Shown: piece by piece, positions 31,958 through 39,156 of the stretch
How positions within the stretch are numbered: the first letter of the stretch is position 1
Layout: every line of letters begins with the position of its first letter
Source of the DNA: Gemmata massiliana
GTDB lineage: Bacteria; Planctomycetota; Planctomycetia; Gemmatales; Gemmataceae
DNA length: 39,156 nt
Direction: 5' to 3'
Assembly: GCA_000531095.1 (NCBI GenBank)
Contig: HG799466.1
Location: forward strand, 891,651-930,806
The notes under the pieces: model-generated
What the model was told of the DNA's origin: nothing
Seen by the model: the letters and a program-made list of their open reading frames with translations, nothing else
Databases searched by the model: none
Program-made: the position numbers and the translations under genes

Positions 31958-34201
31958 GTGAACCGGAGGCTTCTCTTCCGCGAAGTGTTGGAGCGGGCCA
32001 CCGACGATTCGGATTCGTGGCGACGACTGCAGACGTTTCGTCCCGAGCTCGTCAAAGCGGAAGACCTCGGTTGGTTACTCGATCAACTCGACACTGAACC
32101 GCGCAGTGCCGTTAAGCACGCGCTTTCATTTCTAGTCACCCGCTTCGTCTTTCGATCGGGACCTCGCGCGTGGGACCGAGTTCTTCCGTCAGCACGCTGC
32201 CATCCCGAGCTTGATGCGGCTCTCGCTCCCCACATCCGGCCGGTGGCGATCAACTCGCCGGAAGCCAAAAAAATGCGAGAGCAGCATGTCCGGGACGTTG
32301 AACTCGACCGTCGGGCGAGTGAGAGACATGAGGAGATTCTTCCTCCGGTCGACGAGAGAGTCGCGACCCCACTTGAAAAGTGCGAAGGGGGTGAGCTTGA
32401 GATGTGGCCGGAGCTGCTCGCGGAACTGCTCGCGTCGCCACGAGGCGGCCTCTCGCTTTTCCACGACTCCCTCATTCTCGCCCAAGGGTGGACCGAACTC
32501 GACGATGCGCTCCGCCACCGAGTTCTGGCCGTCGCCGCACAGTTTCTCGCCGCCAAAGGGTGTGAACAGGACGAGTGGTTTGAGTGTGGGCATCGCATGA
32601 CTCCGGCCGCAAGCGCTGGTCAACTCGCCCTCCGCCTCCTGAGCGCCGCCGCGCCAGAGGAGTTCGCAAAGCTGTCCCTGGCGGTGTGGGAGCGCTGGCT
32701 CCCGGCGGTTCTCGTTGCTCCTTACGGAACAGAAAGGGCGGCAGATGAAAACGCCGTGGTCGTGAGAAGGGCGTACGAGAAGGCGCCACAGTGCTTTCTC
32801 GGCTGGCTGCGCCTCTACGTGCTCCGGGAGAGCAACCAACGAAGCAGGGTTCAAACCGTTGCGGCCGGTGGCAAATTGAGCGAAGAGCGGGTTCAAGAGC
32901 AACCGACAGACGCGCCGCGAAAAGTACACGAGATCTGGGACTCTCGCATTGCAGACGTTTTCAGAAGCCTGCTGCCCGACCCGTGTGTGAACGACACGGT
33001 TTACCTGAACCTTCTCGTATCGCTTTTGCTGCGGAATGATTCACAGACGATCGAGCAAGCCGTCCAACTCGTTCGAGAGCAATCACCAAGTGCCACGCCG
33101 ATCGGCCGGATCCGGAGCACGCTCTTTGCGCTCTCCGTTCACGCTCCGGTCCACGGCATCCCGCTTCTTCAGTCTCTCGAATTGGTGAATCTCGAGCTGG
33201 TAAAGAGCGTGCTTCAGGCGCTCCCTGACGCGTCCCCGCTTCAATTACGTGACGAGCTGAGTAGGGACTTGTCGGAGTCGCAGGTGGCGGATCTCTACAG
33301 GTTGTACCTTAGAGTTTTCCCCGAGAAGGAAGAACCCGAGGATCGCACCGGCGGTGCGCGAGTGGGATTCTCGCCGCGAGATTTTCGGACCGTTCTTCTA
33401 CGAGAGCTTGTTAGACGCGGAACGTTTGAAGCTGCTAACGCGCTCAGCGCCTTGGCTTCAGAAGCACCCGACCCAATCGCAATACAATTTTACCGACGCC
33501 AAGCCGAGCAGGCGGCTCTTGTCGATACCTGGGTTGCTCCGGCACCGACGGAGCTCATGGACCTATTTCGGAACTCGAGCGTTCGCCTCGTTCGGAGCGG
33601 GGAGGAGTTACTGCTCGTTATCCTCGAGTCGGCCAGGCGTTACGAGGCTGAGCTTCAAGGAGAGACGCCTCAAAATTTCACACTTTGGGACAAGGACATC
33701 ACCGGCGTCTTCAGGCCGAAGAACGAAGAGAGATTGTCGGACACACTGAAGGCGCATTTCGAACGAGAGCTGAAAGGACGCGGAATCATTTCCCAGCGAG
33801 AGGTCGAAATTCGTAGCCGACAAGGATCGGGCGGGGCAGCCGGAGAGCGCACCGATATTCACGTAACGTCAATTAACCATTGGCCGGCGAGTGGTGAGGT
33901 ATCCCGCGCCCGGGTGATAATCGAGGTGAAGGGGTGCTGGAATCCGGAGGTGCTCACGGCGATGGAGGAGCAGCTTCGAGACAGGTACCTGCTCGACAAC
34001 GAGTGCCAGCACGGCCTTTACCTCGTCGGCTGGTTTCTCTGCCCGCAATGGGACACAAAAGACCCGCGGCGCGCGGCGACAACCCGGCTCCTGCCAGCGA
34101 CCATCAGCGCCGCACAGCAGCAGTTCGATCAGCAGGCTACAACTCTGTCGAACGGTGGCGTCCAGCTTGCCGCAGTCGTCTTAAACGCCACCCTGAGATA
34201 A
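31958..34201 (+). CDS. Putative effector with C-terminal PD-(D/E)xK nuclease domain
   Basis: A 747-residue protein encoded directly behind the NACHT gene from GTG 31958. The first ~500 residues are alpha-helical repeats without recognised motifs. The C-terminus has a PD-(D/E)xK-type core: D633 in ERTDIHV and E656-V-K658 in VIIEVKGCWNPEV, then a conserved-looking helix EEQLRDRYLLDNECQHGLYLVGWFLCPQWD. The 23-residue D to ExK spacing fits restriction-like nucleases. It is therefore a plausible DNA-cutting effector of the NACHT sensor. The GTG overlaps the -1-frame stop of the NACHT gene, supporting two coupled genes rather than a single broken one. Confidence 0.75.
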   Translation: MNRRLLFREVLERATDDSDSWRRLQTFRPELVKAEDLGWLLDQLDTEPRSAVKHALSFLVTRFVFRSGPRAWDRVLPSARCHPELDAALAPHIRPVAINSPEAKKMREQHVRDVELDRRASERHEEILPPVDERVATPLEKCEGGELEMWPELLAELLASPRGGLSLFHDSLILAQGWTELDDALRHRVLAVAAQFLAAKGCEQDEWFECGHRMTPAASAGQLALRLLSAAAPEEFAKLSLAVWERWLPAVLVAPYGTERAADENAVVVRRAYEKAPQCFLGWLRLYVLRESNQRSRVQTVAAGGKLSEERVQEQPTDAPRKVHEIWDSRIADVFRSLLPDPCVNDTVYLNLLVSLLLRNDSQTIEQAVQLVREQSPSATPIGRIRSTLFALSVHAPVHGIPLLQSLELVNLELVKSVLQALPDASPLQLRDELSRDLSESQVADLYRLYLRVFPEKEEPEDRTGGARVGFSPRDFRTVLLRELVRRGTFEAANALSALASEAPDPIAIQFYRRQAEQAALVDTWVAPAPTELMDLFRNSSVRLVRSGEELLLVILESARRYEAELQGETPQNFTLWDKDITGVFRPKNEERLSDTLKAHFERELKGRGIISQREVEIRSRQGSGGAAGERTDIHVTSINHWPASGEVSRARVIIEVKGCWNPEVLTAMEEQLRDRYLLDNECQHGLYLVGWFLCPQWDTKDPRRAATTRLLPATISAAQQQFDQQATTLSNGGVQLAAVVLNATLR

Positions 34202-34215
34202 CGGGATCGTCGCTG

Positions 34216-34242
34216 GGGAGCTGGGGCGTCCGCTCAGCTCCC
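34216..34242. terminator. Possible bidirectional terminator between convergent genes
   Basis: GGGAGCTG (34216-34223) pairs with CAGCTCCC (34235-34242). The right arm includes the integrase stop codon. It sits between the nuclease gene end (34201) and the integrase end (34234). No clear T run, so moderate support only. Confidence 0.4.
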
Positions 34243-35430
34243 GTTAGCGGCTTTTCGTAAGTGATCAAACTCCTTCGTCAATTCCTGATAATGCCGGGCC
34301 AGCATGCTCGTGTCCTTGTGCCCGAGTAAGGTCGCGACCGTGATTGGGTCGTGGCCCTCTTTCAGCTTCCGCGTCGCGAACAGGTGCCGCAAGTCGTACA
34401 TCGCGAACCTCTGCTTACTCTTGCGTGCCAGTGACGCACGCTTTTTTCGGAGCTCAGCCAGTTTCCGCACGTGCTCCGCTTTCGCGGCGGCTCGCTCTGC
34501 CGGATCCGAAAACTTGCGGTGATCGAACCGGGGCAGTTTGGGTAACTTGTCCTCGACCCCGGTCATCTTCACCAGCAGCCGCTGGAAGCGGCACACGATG
34601 GCCTGTGCTTTCCACGGCTCCCCGTCGGTGTTCAGGAACAGCGGACCGGTGGAGCGGAGCTCCACGAGTCGCTTCACGATCTCGAGTGCATTGTCCGATA
34701 GGTACACCACGCGCCAGCGTTTCTTTCCTTTCGCCTCCGGCGGCGGAATTTCGATTCGGAATTGATCGAGCTTCACATGTCGGGCTTCGATCCGGCGGGC
34801 TTCTTGCGGGCGGCATCCTGCCTCGAAGGCGAATTGCAGCAGGTCCCGGAACGGCTCGTCTTTGACGAACGACAGAAGCCGGTCGAAGTCCGCGGGCGTG
34901 ACGTTGCTGTCCCGCTTGGTGCGGGCCGGCTTCTCAACGCCCCGAACCGGGTTCGCGGCGATGTACCCGAGCCGCTCGGCCCAGTTGTACGCGCGGGTGA
35001 CGACGCCGCACCCGTTACGCTTCTGGTTCGGCCCCCACTTCGGCTTCGAGTCGGCCCACTCGACGATGTGAAACGGACGCAGGTCCGCGGCCGGAAGGAC
35101 GATTGCCGTCTTCAGGTGGTCGCAGAACGACTGGATCAGGCTCTGCGACAGTTCGTAGGTTCGCGGCTCGCGGTGCTTCTGGCACCAGTCAAGGAACTTC
35201 TCGAAGAGTTCGGCGACGGTGAGCCCGGAATCCGGTCGGGAAACACGACGGGGCGTCGGCTCGGGAACCGACGCGAGCGGGGCAGCCGCCATGAGCCGGT
35301 GAAACTCGGCCCAGGCGTTTTTTTCGGTTTCGGAGTTTTTGGGACCGTCGCCGAGCTTAATTTGCTTGGCACCGAGCTGGACGTACCAGCCGCGACCGGT
35401 CCGGAAAAAGGGCTTCGGTTGATGGGCCAT
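34234..35430 (-). CDS. Phage-type tyrosine integrase
   Basis: A 398-residue integrase from ATG 35430 (the frame extends to 35472, but MAHQPKPFFRTGRGWYVQLG is the typical start). N-terminal arm-binding region (YVQLGAKQIKLGDGPKN), a SAM-like core-binding domain (~75-160), and a catalytic domain with AGCRPQEARRI (first Arg), YDLRHLFATRKL (HxxR-like with R-H), LLGHKDTSMLARHYQEL (second His and Tyr). All catalytic positions are filled. The gene ends head-to-tail with the nuclease gene and begins 114 bp from tRNA-Asn, the classical arrangement for an element integrated at a tRNA 3' end. Confidence 0.9.
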   Translation of the reverse strand: MAHQPKPFFRTGRGWYVQLGAKQIKLGDGPKNSETEKNAWAEFHRLMAAAPLASVPEPTPRRVSRPDSGLTVAELFEKFLDWCQKHREPRTYELSQSLIQSFCDHLKTAIVLPAADLRPFHIVEWADSKPKWGPNQKRNGCGVVTRAYNWAERLGYIAANPVRGVEKPARTKRDSNVTPADFDRLLSFVKDEPFRDLLQFAFEAGCRPQEARRIEARHVKLDQFRIEIPPPEAKGKKRWRVVYLSDNALEIVKRLVELRSTGPLFLNTDGEPWKAQAIVCRFQRLLVKMTGVEDKLPKLPRFDHRKFSDPAERAAAKAEHVRKLAELRKKRASLARKSKQRFAMYDLRHLFATRKLKEGHDPITVATLLGHKDTSMLARHYQELTKEFDHLRKAANGS

Positions 35431-35543
35431 TATGGCAGACCCCGGGTGAGAGCCGGAAGTTCTCTGCCACATTCTCTGCCACTACGGCAGGCCCCAAGTG
35501 TCCGTGGGGCTCAAAAGGTGCGTTTTCCTAGGGCTTTTCTAAG

Positions 35544-35615
35544 CTCCCCGACTTGGATTCGAACCAAGAACCTAGCGGTTAACAGCCGCTCGCTCTACCG
35601 TTGAGCTATCGGGGA
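35544..35615 (-). tRNA. tRNA-Asn (anticodon GTT)
   Basis: 72 nt on the minus strand, from 5' TCCCCGA (paired with TCGGGGA at the 3' end, G73 discriminator at 35544). The D arm is GCTC...GAGC, the anticodon stem AGCGG/CCGCT with loop CTGTTAA (anticodon GTT), and the T arm CTTGG-TTCGAAT-CCAAG. All stems pair perfectly. CCA is not encoded. The 3' end faces the integrase gene, so it is the likely attachment site. Confidence 0.95.
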
Positions 35616-35685
35616 TTGAAGACCTAAATCTAGGTATAAATCTCGCCCGCATACATGACAAGATGCGAAGGAAACTTTTCCCCAG

Positions 35686-36939
35686 GCAGGGCCGTTCCTT
35701 TATTCACCTTGCGGGATGCCGATAAGCGCCTGTGCTTGGTCCGGGTGTATTTGAAGTTGTTCGATGGCCTCGGAGTGATTCTTGGCCCGGACTCCGGACA
35801 ACAGATGAACCACGGCATTGCGCAAGGCCGCGAGAACCTGCGGGGCGGCGCCCTTGCGCACCCGGCGCGTGTCCTCGCCCAGAGTCACGTCCCGAACGTA
35901 ATGCAACGGGTTCTCGATGCCCCAGTGGTCCCGAACCAGGCCCCGAAGTGTTGCCGCGTCCGCGCGCCGCCGAGAGGCTGGTGATCCCATGCACCACCTC
36001 CACGGTCCGCACCCCCTTCACCATGCGCTCGCGCGTTACATTGAACCCCTGTTTGAGTCCCTTCCACATCGGGCTCACCGTCAGGATCCGCGTGACCTCA
36101 AGGGTGCGCGTCTCCCGACGCCCGTGGCCCTTGTCCGTTGAGGTGGCCGACCGGCCCGACGGCGCGGGCGTCGGGACCGGTTCAGGGGGAAGTAGCCGCC
36201 GCGATCGAGCGCGCGGCGGTTGCGAACGCGAACCCGCCCTCGATGTCGATGACCAGGGCCGGTTGGTTGTTCTTGGCCACCAGGACGTACTCGCCCCCGG
36301 CTTCGATCACCTGTTCCACCAGATCCCGTTGACAGAACATGGCGTCGCCCGTCACCACCTTGCCCGCCAGGGGCAGGATCCCCAACAGTTCCAGCGCGGC
36401 CTTGTGTTCGTTGGTCTTGGCATCGACGCGCACCTGGGCCAGCACCGCCTTCACCGCGGGCGCGAACGCGGCGACCAGGTACTGTCCGGGCACGTCCCCG
36501 TCGCGGCTCCCGCGCAGGGTCTTGCCGTCGAGCGCGAGGTGGTGGAACGCGGCGGTGTCGATGCGCCCCTCGATCCAACGCGACAGGGCGCCTTCGACTT
36601 GTTGCGCGTCGACGCGCCGGAGCGTGCGCGAGAGCGTGGACTTGGTAGGCGTTTGCCCCGCCGGAACCCGAGCGCGTGGGCCAACGGGGTTCCGTGCTGT
36701 CGCCCGAATCGTGCGATCCCGGCCAGGCTTTTGCGGCCCATGAGCAGGGCCAACGCGACGAGCCCCAGAACGGCAGGCAAGGGGTGGACACGACCGTGTC
36801 GGCTGCGCGGATCGGGGAGCACGGCGAGCGCGTCGTACAGCGTGCGAGGGGGCATGCGCAACTCCGGGACCAAGAGGCAACGCGCCCCGATTACCCAACT
36901 GCACTCAAATCCACAACATGAAACAAGGAACGGCCCTGC
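35686..36939 (-). mobile_element. Decayed ISAs1-family insertion sequence
   Basis: Perfect 15-bp terminal inverted repeats, GCAGGGCCGTTCCTT (35686-35700) and its complement (36925-36939), bound a 1254-bp element that carries a broken transposase. No direct target duplication is evident at the flanks. Confidence 0.8.
35700..36855 (-). pseudogene. ISAs1-family (H-repeat-like) transposase, frameshifted
   Basis: Pieces of one DDE transposase are scattered over all minus frames. The first covers MPPRTLYDALAVLPDPRSRHGRVHPLPAVLGLVALALLMGR...LAHALGF. The second covers TPTKSTLSRTLRRVDAQQ...HHLALDGKTLRGSR...HKAALELLGILPLAGKVVTGDAMFCQRDL. The third is QGFNVTRERMVKGVRTVEVVHGITSL. The fourth is LRGLVRDHWGIENPLHYVRDVTLGEDTRRVRKG. 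The order is right and the ISAs1 hallmarks (LALDGKTLRGS, TGDAMFCQRDL, HWGIENPLHYVRDV) are all present, but at least three frame changes prevent a full product. Stop at 35700-35702. Confidence 0.82.
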
Positions 36940-37375
36940 GAGCGCCCCAACGTCACGTTCACGGCTTCGGAACTGGCCGCCCGCGTCCTCGGACACCACT
37001 CGAACGCGCCACGGGCCGCGTCCGCGGGGAGGCCCTCGACGGCGGCGTGGGCGTCACTGGGCCGACCCGCGGGGACGACGCCCTCGGGGCCGACGCGATC
37101 GATGCCCTGGAAGCGCGTCTGGCTGAGGTGCGGGAACTCCGGCAGGTGCGGATCGGCGACCCGACCCCGGACCACATCGACGACGACGAGTTGGAGGTCG
37201 AGGAGCGCCGGATCAGCGAGTTCCTCCGGCGCAACCGGGACCGCACCGGGCGCGCCCGGAAAATCGGCGACCAAGCGGAGCGGCACATCTCGCGAAGCCG
37301 ACACTGTCCACCGGCCGCACGATCGTCTACCGCCCCGGGCCCGAGGTGCAGTGGTCGACCGACGGCTGACGGCTC
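36940..37375 (+). pseudogene. Remnant of an unidentified gene, multiple frameshifts
   Basis: Coding-like text appears in three plus frames in sequence: ERPNVTFTASELAARVLGHHSN, then ADAIDALEARLAEVRELRQVRIGDPTPDHIDDDELEVEERRISEFLRRNRDRTGRARKIGD, then LSTGRTIVYRPGPEVQWSTDG with a stop at about 37370. I read this as one decayed gene cut at its 5' side by the ISAs1 element. No family recognised; the middle is helical and acidic. Confidence 0.5.
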
Positions 37376-37989
37376 CGAAAAAACCTACTGATCCGCAGGT
37401 AAGCAAAGCTCCCGGTGTAGCTTCTCTGGGAGGGTAGCTCCGACCCTTCCCAGAGCAATCTCAGCACCGGGCGGTCGGTGCTCAATTGCTTCAGTCGGTT
37501 ATTGATTTCGCGATTCAACTGAACCAAGTCATCCGGAACGAAGTTCGCCAACTGACCGTACTTGAGCCAACCTCACACGTGCTCGACCGGGTTCAGCTCC
37601 GGGGCGTAAGCGGGTAGCCGCTCGAGCCACACCCGCCGGTTCCGCGCCAGGAACGCGCGCATCACCGGCCCCTTGTGGTTGGCCCCGCCGTCCCACACCA
37701 CGATCACCTTCCCCGGCACCGCGCCGAGCACGCACCGTCGGAATCCGACGACCTCAGGCGCCCCGAAATACCCGTCAGCGCGGGTGGACCAGCGCAGCCC
37801 CAACAGGCGGGTCCGGGGCGAGACCGTTATGGCCCCGATCACCGACACCTTGCGCCGGTGCCCGCCGTCGCCGCCGATCACCGGCGTCTTCCCGCGCGCC
37901 GACCAGCGGCGGCGCACCAACGGGTTGATGAGCAGGCCCGACTCGTCGATCAGGACGATGTGGGCGTGCCCCTCGGCCGCCTTTTTTCT
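37327..37989 (-). pseudogene. IS630-family transposase fragment with nonsense codon
   Basis: The C-terminal two-thirds of an IS630 DDE transposase: HIVLIDESGLLINPLVRRRWSARGKTPVI, IVVWDGGANHKGP, and LPAYAPELNPVEHV, where TGA (37573-37575 on the complement) replaces the Trp of the family motif ELNPVEHVW. The frame then continues GWLKYGQLANFVPDDL. The N-terminal part is missing; the adjoining ISKra4-type element starts at about 37990, so that insertion probably removed or displaced it. Confidence 0.8.
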
Positions 37990-38025
37990 AGGCCGGCAAA
38001 CGGGGTGTAACCAAATTCTCTGGGG

Positions 38026-39156
38026 TCAAGCCGCCAGCGACCAATAGGCCTGCCATTGAACGGAGTTCCGGACGCAGACCAGACTGGCCATCGGGCGGAC
38101 ATTCTTCTTCAGCCAACGGGCCCCCCGCGTCTTCAGTCGTAACCCCAAGGTTTTCGCCTGCCCCTCTACTGCACCGCTGCCAATCGCACGACCACTCGCC
38201 AACTGGTCCCGATAATTCAACCGCTTCGTGTGCTTCGCGAAATACCCCAATAACTTTTCCGTCGCGTTCTGACGACGGGCTCGTTCCTCCACCGATTCCA
38301 CTGCCAACAACTCGCCGACCCATTTACACACACCCGCCCACCCCTCACGCAATAGCAACGTCCGACCACGTTCGAATGATGCGGTCGCTTCCGGTGTGCC
38401 CTCACCGAATACCTTCTGCGTACAGGCGCTCACGCGCGCCCCGGCGTGATAAATGTCCAACGTCTCCGTGCAATTCGGCAGAACATGAGCCGTGGATTTC
38501 CAAATCCAACTGGCCCCGTCACCCAGCGCCTGAACTCGTGACAACTCCGCAACACCCAACCGCCGCAACGACGGGCCCCACGTCTTGCGAAACACCTTCG
38601 ATGCCGCAATCATCGCGAACGACACCACCGCCGTCGCCTTCGGCAGGCGATCCTCCTGCCACCGATCCGGTGCCACAGGCAAGCCGGCTTCCCGCTTGGG
38701 AATCACGGCGATCTTCAAGTCTTTCCAGCCCTGCTCGCGTGTGTTCACTTTGCCCGCGTCAACCGCCAACTCCACCTCGCCCTCGGCTCGGCGGAACGTT
38801 TTGGCAGTCGCTTCATCGTTCGGTTGAAATGTGGACATCGCCCTCCCGTGCGTCTCCACCAGCGCCCGCACGGTCTCGGGTGCCAGGCTCACGCCCAACA
38901 TCTCGCGGAGGTGCTCGCGGGACTTGGCAAATGACACGTCGGCCGCCAACCGGCAAGCGTGTTTCTGAACGACCTTGCTGACCCGCTGATCGAGACCGAT
39001 AACGGCATCGGCAGCGTAGGCTCCTTCGGTCCCGCACCGGCATTGCCAGTAACGCCGTGTCAGGTTGAGAACGCCGATGGTGGTCACGAACTGCCGGGAC
39101 GCGGTCCCGCGATTCTCTTTGGCTCTTCCACAGAAGCAGGTGCGGATCGGCGCCCC
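38026..39156 (-). CDS. ISKra4-family transposase (N-terminus off window)
   Basis: The frame is open from the window edge (39156) to the stop at 38026, about 376 residues. Visible features: N-terminal Cys pairs (TCFCGRA, QCRCGTEG) like a zinc knuckle, VELAVDAGKVN with an acidic residue, VQALGDGASWIWKSTAHVLP, and the C-terminal ASGRAIGSGAVEGQAKTLGLRLKTRGARWLK, which is characteristic of ISKra4 transposases. No frame breaks. The ATG at 39087 is internal; the real start lies beyond the window. The left end of the element must fall near 37985-38025. Confidence 0.85.
   Translation of the reverse strand, partial: GAPIRTCFCGRAKENRGTASRQFVTTIGVLNLTRRYWQCRCGTEGAYAADAVIGLDQRVSKVVQKHACRLAADVSFAKSREHLREMLGVSLAPETVRALVETHGRAMSTFQPNDEATAKTFRRAEGEVELAVDAGKVNTREQGWKDLKIAVIPKREAGLPVAPDRWQEDRLPKATAVVSFAMIAASKVFRKTWGPSLRRLGVAELSRVQALGDGASWIWKSTAHVLPNCTETLDIYHAGARVSACTQKVFGEGTPEATASFERGRTLLLREGWAGVCKWVGELLAVESVEERARRQNATEKLLGYFAKHTKRLNYRDQLASGRAIGSGAVEGQAKTLGLRLKTRGARWLKKNVRPMASLVCVRNSVQWQAYWSLAA

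Noticed and set aside
35544..35615. A second copy of the tRNA-Asn 3' end as an attachment site within the window
   Set aside because: Only short matches such as CTCCCCGAC were seen elsewhere (for example near 2733), too short to be an att core.
35732..37126. Plus-strand 464-codon frame
   Set aside because: It runs antisense through the decayed ISAs1 transposase and across its terminal repeat; the translation is Arg/Pro-rich and featureless.
1..39156. CRISPR array or cas genes
   Set aside because: No regularly spaced repeats and no cas-like gene were seen; the Cas4-like cysteine tail belongs to the UvrD fusion.

Overview
The window looks like an accessory (genomic-island) region of a high-GC planctomycete, most likely Gemmata-like. 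I infer this from the strong G/C bias at third codon positions, the abundance of transposase genes, the sigma-70/IrrE modules, and families such as DUF932, DUF6573, DUF6166 and multiubiquitin. This is inference from gene content, not a database result.

Layout. 1-1384: an AbiE-type toxin-antitoxin pair on the minus strand. 1727-8984: a composite plus-strand locus holding a sigma-70-like factor (broken upstream by a +1 frameshift), a small HTH-like regulator, and an IrrE-peptidase/UvrD-helicase/degenerate-nuclease fusion. These are followed directly by a three-gene ubiquitin-like conjugation cassette: a triple beta-grasp protein, an E1 with an N-terminal E2-like domain, and a DUF6527 Cys/His-rich protein. 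9372-9875: a lamin-tail-domain protein. 10036-11903: a second sigma / acidic regulator / IrrE-peptidase module built on the same plan, followed by a remnant of an efflux outer-membrane gene. 12386-15208: a tyrosine recombinase, two small proteins and an AlkB-like dioxygenase. 15465-16987: an intact IS4-type insertion sequence with 18-bp inverted ends and a 10-bp target duplication. 17474-19431: a divergent Lys-rich microprotein and XRE regulator sharing a perfect 29-bp palindrome, a small membrane protein, and an HNH endonuclease pair. 19538-26905: many small Cys-rich or uncharacterised proteins, DUF932 and DUF6166 proteins, and a MobF relaxase-helicase operon. 27591-34201: a divergent pair of transcription units, TPR-CHAT protease on one side and a NACHT NTPase plus PD-(D/E)xK nuclease on the other. 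34234-35615: a phage-type integrase next to tRNA-Asn. 35686-39156: an insertion-sequence graveyard (ISAs1, IS630, ISKra4).

How it may work together. The relaxase, its small partners, the integrase and tRNA-Asn suggest an integrative mobilizable element whose cargo is the CHAT/NACHT/nuclease cluster, a likely defence or regulated-death module. The left part carries a signalling-plus-conjugation locus. There an IrrE-type protease could clear a regulator partnered with a sigma factor, while the same polypeptide carries a helicase, next to ubiquitin-like machinery. Four otherwise good genes (sigma factor, acidic regulator, TPR-CHAT, NACHT) each carry one frame break. This means real decay, programmed frameshifting or sequence errors, and that should be settled before any of them is interpreted.
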